Under the pieces are notes generated by a model, which was not told where the DNA came from, did no database searches, and saw nothing but the letters and a program-made list of their open reading frames with translations. Position numbers and translations under genes: made by a program. 64,000 nucleotides of DNA from JAMHWF01 sp035911095. Its GTDB lineage: Bacteria; Pseudomonadota; Gammaproteobacteria; Burkholderiales; Burkholderiaceae_C. Positions 62,901-64,000 of this stretch are shown here, in pieces (position 1 is the first letter of the stretch; each line of letters begins with the position of its first letter). The stretch spans positions 58,006 to 122,005 of the forward strand of contig JAMHWF010000105.1 in assembly GCA_035911095.1 (NCBI GenBank), read 5' to 3'.

Positions 62901-64000
62901 CGGACGACAGCGGCACGAACAACGTCTACGAGGTCGTCGTCCAGGCGAGCGACGGCACGCGCACCGACACCCAGGCGATCAGCGTCACCGTCACGGATGT
63001 GAACGAGTTCAGCGTCGGCACGATCTCCGACACCGACGGGAACGCCAACAGCGTCGCCGAGAACGCCACCAACGGCACGGCCGTCGGGATCACCGCACTT
63101 GCCGTCGACGCCGACGGCAGCAACAACACCGTCACCTATGCGCTGACCGACACCGCCAGCGGCCGCTTCACGATCAACGCCACGACCGGCGTGGTGACGG
63201 TCGCGAACGCCAGCCTGCTGGACTACGAGGCCAATGCCAGCCACACGATCACCGTGCAGGCGACCTCGTCCGACGGCTCGACCAGCACCCAGAATTTCAC
63301 CGTCGCGGTCACCGATGTCGACGAGTTCGACATCGGCCCGGTCTCGGACGTCGACGCGGCCTCCGATCAGGTGGCCGAGAACGCCAGCAACGGCAGCACC
63401 GTAGGCCTCACGGCCCGGGCGGTCGACGCCGACGGCAGCAACAACACCGTCACCTATTCGCTGAGCGACAGCGCCAGCGGGCGCTTCGCGATCAACGCGA
63501 CGACCGGCGTCGTGACCGTCGCCAACGGCAGCCTGCTCGACTTCGAGACGACGACCAGCCACTCGATCACCGTCCTGGCCACCTCGTCAGACGGCTCGAC
63601 CAGCTCGCGGAGCTTCACGATCGCCCTCACAGATGTCGACGAGTTCGACGTCGGCCCGGTCTCCGACGCCGATGTCGCCGCCGACCAGGTGGCCGAGAAC
63701 GCCACCAACGGCACCGCGGTCGGGATCACCGCCCAGGCGGTCGACGCAGATGGCAGCACCAACACTGTGACCTACTCGCTGAGCGACACCGCCGGCGGTC
63801 GCTTCGCGATCAACGCGACGACCGGCGTCGTCACGGTCGCCAACGGCAGCCTGCTGAACTACGAGGCCGCGACCAGCCACACGATCACCGTGGTGGCCAC
63901 CTCGGCCGACGGCTCGACCCGCTCGCAGGGCTTCACGATCGCCCTGACGGATGTCGACGAGTTCGACGTCGGCAGCGTGAGCGACACCGACGTGTCCGCC
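53975..64000 (+). CDS. Giant LEPR-XLL/DUF4347/beta-helix/cadherin-repeat surface protein (3' end off the window)
   Basis: The frame is open from the ATG at 53975 to the window edge: 3342 codons without a stop. In order: a basic N-terminus ending in LEPRILYSADL (33-43), an LEPR-XLL motif; a DUF4347 domain (about 84-235) with SHG (His146) and WGCD (Cys189); a beta-helix starting SGANSLRQAILNAN at about 257 with many IGGT/NVISGN repeats to about 719; a second beta-helix (842-1522) beginning KISLREAIVAAN; alternating VNDAPV-type cadherin-like and tandem-95 repeats (about 1650-2430); a segment of LADGGFVVAWQ-type repeats (2430-2810); then cadherin-like domains, the last ones nearly identical 106-residue units. 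It is probably a cell-surface adhesin. No RTX nonapeptides or outer-membrane anchor are seen in this part; they may lie downstream. Confidence 0.9.
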   Translation, partial: MRPIETLLRGCRGLAKALRRRPAAAAAPVVEELEPRILYSADLHPAAWAAGGSAQVGAADPAAPAHPAAAAAVVDAVQQQTRRREIVFVDAGVDDAQRLIDQLLEERADGTELEIVQLRADADGLTQIGEVLADERGLDAVHLVSHGGAGRLQLGDGEVDGATLERRAGEIGAWRTALNEGADLLIWGCDVAQGAQGAAFIGRLAELSGADVAASIDATGHEAIGGNWTLEARTGRVDDGGLGAVMRQAGWHDLLATYTVTNTADSGANSLRQAILNANANAGNDTINFNISGNGIHTITLASALPTITGQVQINATGDDSYAANGNKPAIILDGGGTVANGLVLADAADGSIVQGLVVRHFTNAGIWVQANSDSHTIRRNYIGNLTAAGTSGTNQGNGIGILLEGANSTIGGVVADASVISGNAGSGIRITGTGATGNTVSANYIGTTITGSTALANATGVLIDGGASQNTLGGGLTDYRNFISGNSGAGVRISGVGTSGNSLTANYIGTAANGTAALANGTGVLIEAGATGNSMGGTTAAERNVISGNTVAGVRITGTGTSNNIVAGNRIGTTQAGNAALGNPTGVRIDGGATLNTIGGTTNFFRNVISSNTYGVVISGTGTDNNLVRFNLIGRNSENNAALGNGHGVFIEAGAAGNQIGGTGASDNNIIRHSSTGAGVTLAANAGNGNAILGNSIDTNATLGIDLGNDGAAQPNDAGDLDSGPNGLQNMPLLTAANTNASNRLDVSGTLASASLSHYRIEFFTSPAADATGYGEGLTYLGFVNVSTDAGGNASFSTALTANVAAGAAISATATQTDGSYNNPTNTSEFSLSRTALRQLVVDTDTDVSDGTVTSIAALLANKGSDGKISLREAIVAANNTANVGGQADLITFAITGTGLHTITLGTSLPTITGAVTIDASTDDSYAATGNRPAIVLNGQGLVGTGFNLGAGASGSTIRGFVIQNFTQTGIVADHSGGHRIAGNWIGLNAAGTGAAANARGVDLVESANNTIGGTAAADRNVISGSTGHNLHMIGAGATGNVVIGNYIGTNAEGTGDIDGTDAVSGRSGIVITDGANGNRIGTDANGVDDAAERNVISGNNWFGIELVGSQTRNNVVQGNYIGTDRTGLVGLRNGNGGVSFWLGTHHNQVGSGLAGAGNVISPGSYGVLIGNGSQYNRLQGNYIGLGADGSTVLGGNFGVLIRSLEVGAPDLVGNIVGTDGDGLNDAAERNVISGNLTGIQLAGVEATGNLIAGNYIGTDSTGLLARGNTGDGVHLYDGAHDNTIGGTLAVQANVISANQQHGVAISGTGTTANRVEGNLIGTHKDGTGALGNQLSGLIVLSGAANNVVGGTAAGAGNVISGNRGHGIVLADAGTAGNLIQGNRIGTNRLGTAALGNDASGIVLIAGASGNTIGGTTVEAANVISGNLSNGIALADSGTSGNRIQGNVIGMSADRSTVVANLGSGVYIGTGAANNLVGGAANGAGNLIRGNGDHGIALASDAGAGNAFLRNAIQANGRLGIDLKGDGAVSANDAGDADTGSNDGQNFPVLGSASSNGTDTSVGGLIDSNANTTYRIEFFASSSADASGHGEGESYLGFLTITTDGSGRARFSTLFTGVGVPAGWQVTATATVDLGGGSYGSTSEFSAAVPLSVPVHTLPAAQNPSEDSPHAISGLSVAGIDDGLSSVQLSVLHGTLTVSLAAGATISAGSSGSAGLTLRGTQAQINAALASLVYQGLANYNGADTLSLLSTNGTGGTDSDTLAITVAAVNDAPVLTPAAPTLAPLTEDDTANGGQTVASIVGGSIADIDAGAVRGIAITATANGNGAWQYSTDGGSHWTAVGSVSGGSALLLRASDLLRFVPNGQNGTSGSVTYRAWDQSSGSAGSKVDTSTNGGSSAFSSATDTASITVSDVNDAPVITSNGGGATGSVSASEFSTTATTVTATDVDLPAQTLTYSISGGVDASLFQISAGGVLSFRTEPDFENPADSNGDNIYLVTVRVDDPSGGFDTQDLTITVGNRNDAPVLDASGTMTLTTITEEDLDNPGDSVAAIIASAGGDRITDVDAGALEGIAITGTTGTHGTWQYSLDGGSSWTAVGTVAGNASLLLRATDHLRFVPDGVNGGTATVSFRAWDQDSGSAGSKVSSDGNGGSTAFSTGQATASIFVNAVNNAPVISGLSGDTLNYAEGSGTVIIDQGGNATVTDADSANFNGGTLTVSFQSGSNSAEDVLGIRHQGNGGGQIGVSGSTLSYGGVVIGSFTGGSSGDDLVVSFNANATPAAATALLRNITYTNLDTDAPSTASRSLRFVLTDGDGGTSADQDVTINVTGVNDAPVIWTTELVVPEGRTAAGSVIATDADGDMLTFTINGGDDASRFTINPSTGALTFVTAPDFDAPADTNGDNVYVVVIRVSDGTVQTQESLSIRVVKPSTTPTDIVFDSEGSPQSQVNTYTTSNQMRPAVAALADGGSIVVWHSVGQDGDGTGVYGQRYNAAGAKVGAEFRVTSSATNSASHPSVSAFADGGFVVAWQDEIPGQYAWVEARLFNADGTATGAEFKVSPGTNANSQGYLPAVQVLADQRFVVVWGNQPTSTTAEIAGRLYSRAGTLQGSQFSISSLPAAGKFSADPEVTALADGGFAVAWQRYVNATTVTSEFRVLNANASVRSSVITLGTTGYADVDQLGNGNLVVVYQTGDEIKGRLYSAAGAAVGSEFTVSSSVVAGQRNPTVTHSGVGFVVAWQVPGGDGSDTAVVARRFAADGTPVSAQTLVNTTVAGGQQLVEAAVSRSGEVILVWESENLDGSGLAVARRVMATGNATVAENAANGTRVAEALGVADADLGEGHSYSLTDNAGGRFAIDSATGVITVADGSLLDYESSASWVLTVRATDSNGLWYEENLTVTLTDVAEAPVITSDGGGATANVNVAENATAVTTVVAVDPDAGSTVSYSIIGGADQARFSINPSTGALRFIVAPDFENPDDSGTNNVYEVVVQASDGTRTDTQAISVTVTDVNEFSVGTISDTDGNANSVAENATNGTAVGITALAVDADGSNNTVTYALTDTASGRFTINATTGVVTVANASLLDYEANASHTITVQATSSDGSTSTQNFTVAVTDVDEFDIGPVSDVDAASDQVAENASNGSTVGLTARAVDADGSNNTVTYSLSDSASGRFAINATTGVVTVANGSLLDFETTTSHSITVLATSSDGSTSSRSFTIALTDVDEFDVGPVSDADVAADQVAENATNGTAVGITAQAVDADGSTNTVTYSLSDTAGGRFAINATTGVVTVANGSLLNYEAATSHTITVVATSADGSTRSQGFTIALTDVDEFDVGSVSDTDVSA
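54745..58540 (+). repeat. Two blocks of beta-helix repeats in the giant protein
   Basis: Repeats with the core ERNVISGN, GVxITGTGTSGN, NYIGT and NxIGGT recur about every 50-70 codons in two blocks (54745 to about 56130 and about 56500-58540), separated by a module that contains YRIEFF; this module recurs after the second block near 58690. They predict a right-handed parallel beta-helix. Confidence 0.8.
62996..64000 (+). repeat. 318-bp tandem repeats encoding 106-residue cadherin-like units
   Basis: GATGTxxACGAGTTC recurs at 62996, 63314, 63632 and 63950, exactly 318 bases apart. Each unit encodes a cadherin-like domain containing VAENA, GRFxINATTGVVTVAN and SHxITV. DNA identity between the later units is high, so recent expansion is likely, and the array continues past the edge. 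Confidence 0.92.

Noticed and set aside
62996..64000. Regular repeats that could suggest a CRISPR array
   Set aside because: The 318-base units are in-frame protein repeats without short repeat-spacer structure. No CRISPR array or cas gene was seen anywhere in the window.

Overview
The window is very GC-rich, gene-dense DNA with many ATGA/TTGA start-stop overlaps. Gene content points to an aerobic betaproteobacterium of the order Burkholderiales, probably the Rubrivivax/Leptothrix/Methylibium side: a hut operon with HutF and HutG, a prpC-prpD-prpB cluster opposite a ScfR/PrpR-type regulator, divergent metE/metR, and NitT/TauT-type transporters. The assignment is inferred from gene content, not from a marker gene. 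No rRNA, tRNA, CRISPR array, insertion sequence or phage gene was seen. Many long antisense reading frames are artefacts of GC-rich codon usage.

Layout. 1-6337 (minus): an overlapping operon of a DUF2087 protein, tadA, an LD-carboxypeptidase and a peptide-type ABC transporter whose second permease runs off the left edge; peptidoglycan peptide recycling is the likely theme. 6480-7929 (minus): hutG and a DUF3016 protein. 8019-12195 (plus): a Fur-like box, a 30-residue membrane peptide, a ChaN-like haem-uptake protein, a pseudoazurin-like cupredoxin and a TonB siderophore receptor. 12448-14824: a cysteine hydrolase with an NCS2-type permease. 14892-15619: a FitAB/VapBC toxin-antitoxin pair. 15830-16249: a VOC protein.

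16320-28160: a long hut operon that seems to begin not at hutC but at a PhyH dioxygenase and a three-gene ABC transporter, preceded by two sites of the HutC-subfamily consensus. It continues hutC-hutH-hutU-hutD-hutI-hutF; with the distant hutG the histidine-to-glutamate route is complete. 28216-31813 (minus): a FIST sensor and a GAF-PAS-GGDEF-EAL protein. 31978-36100: an FMN reductase, metE and metR. 36186-36793: a DUF433/DUF5615 toxin-antitoxin-like pair whose toxin gene is broken by an 8-bp tandem duplication. 36825-42469: the methylcitrate cluster. 42505-45098: LysR regulator, pirin and a YcaC-like hydrolase. 45177-46562: sdaA.

46960-64000 is the most unusual region: five plus-strand genes for a GAF-HlyD adaptor, a PqqD-like/M50 protease/HlyD fusion, a shortened SecA-like ATPase, a periplasmic adaptor, and the first 3342 codons of a giant LEPR-XLL/DUF4347/beta-helix/cadherin surface protein that continues past the right edge. 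I read this as a dedicated export and anchoring system for the giant protein. Its parts are recognisable, but their joint function is an inference.
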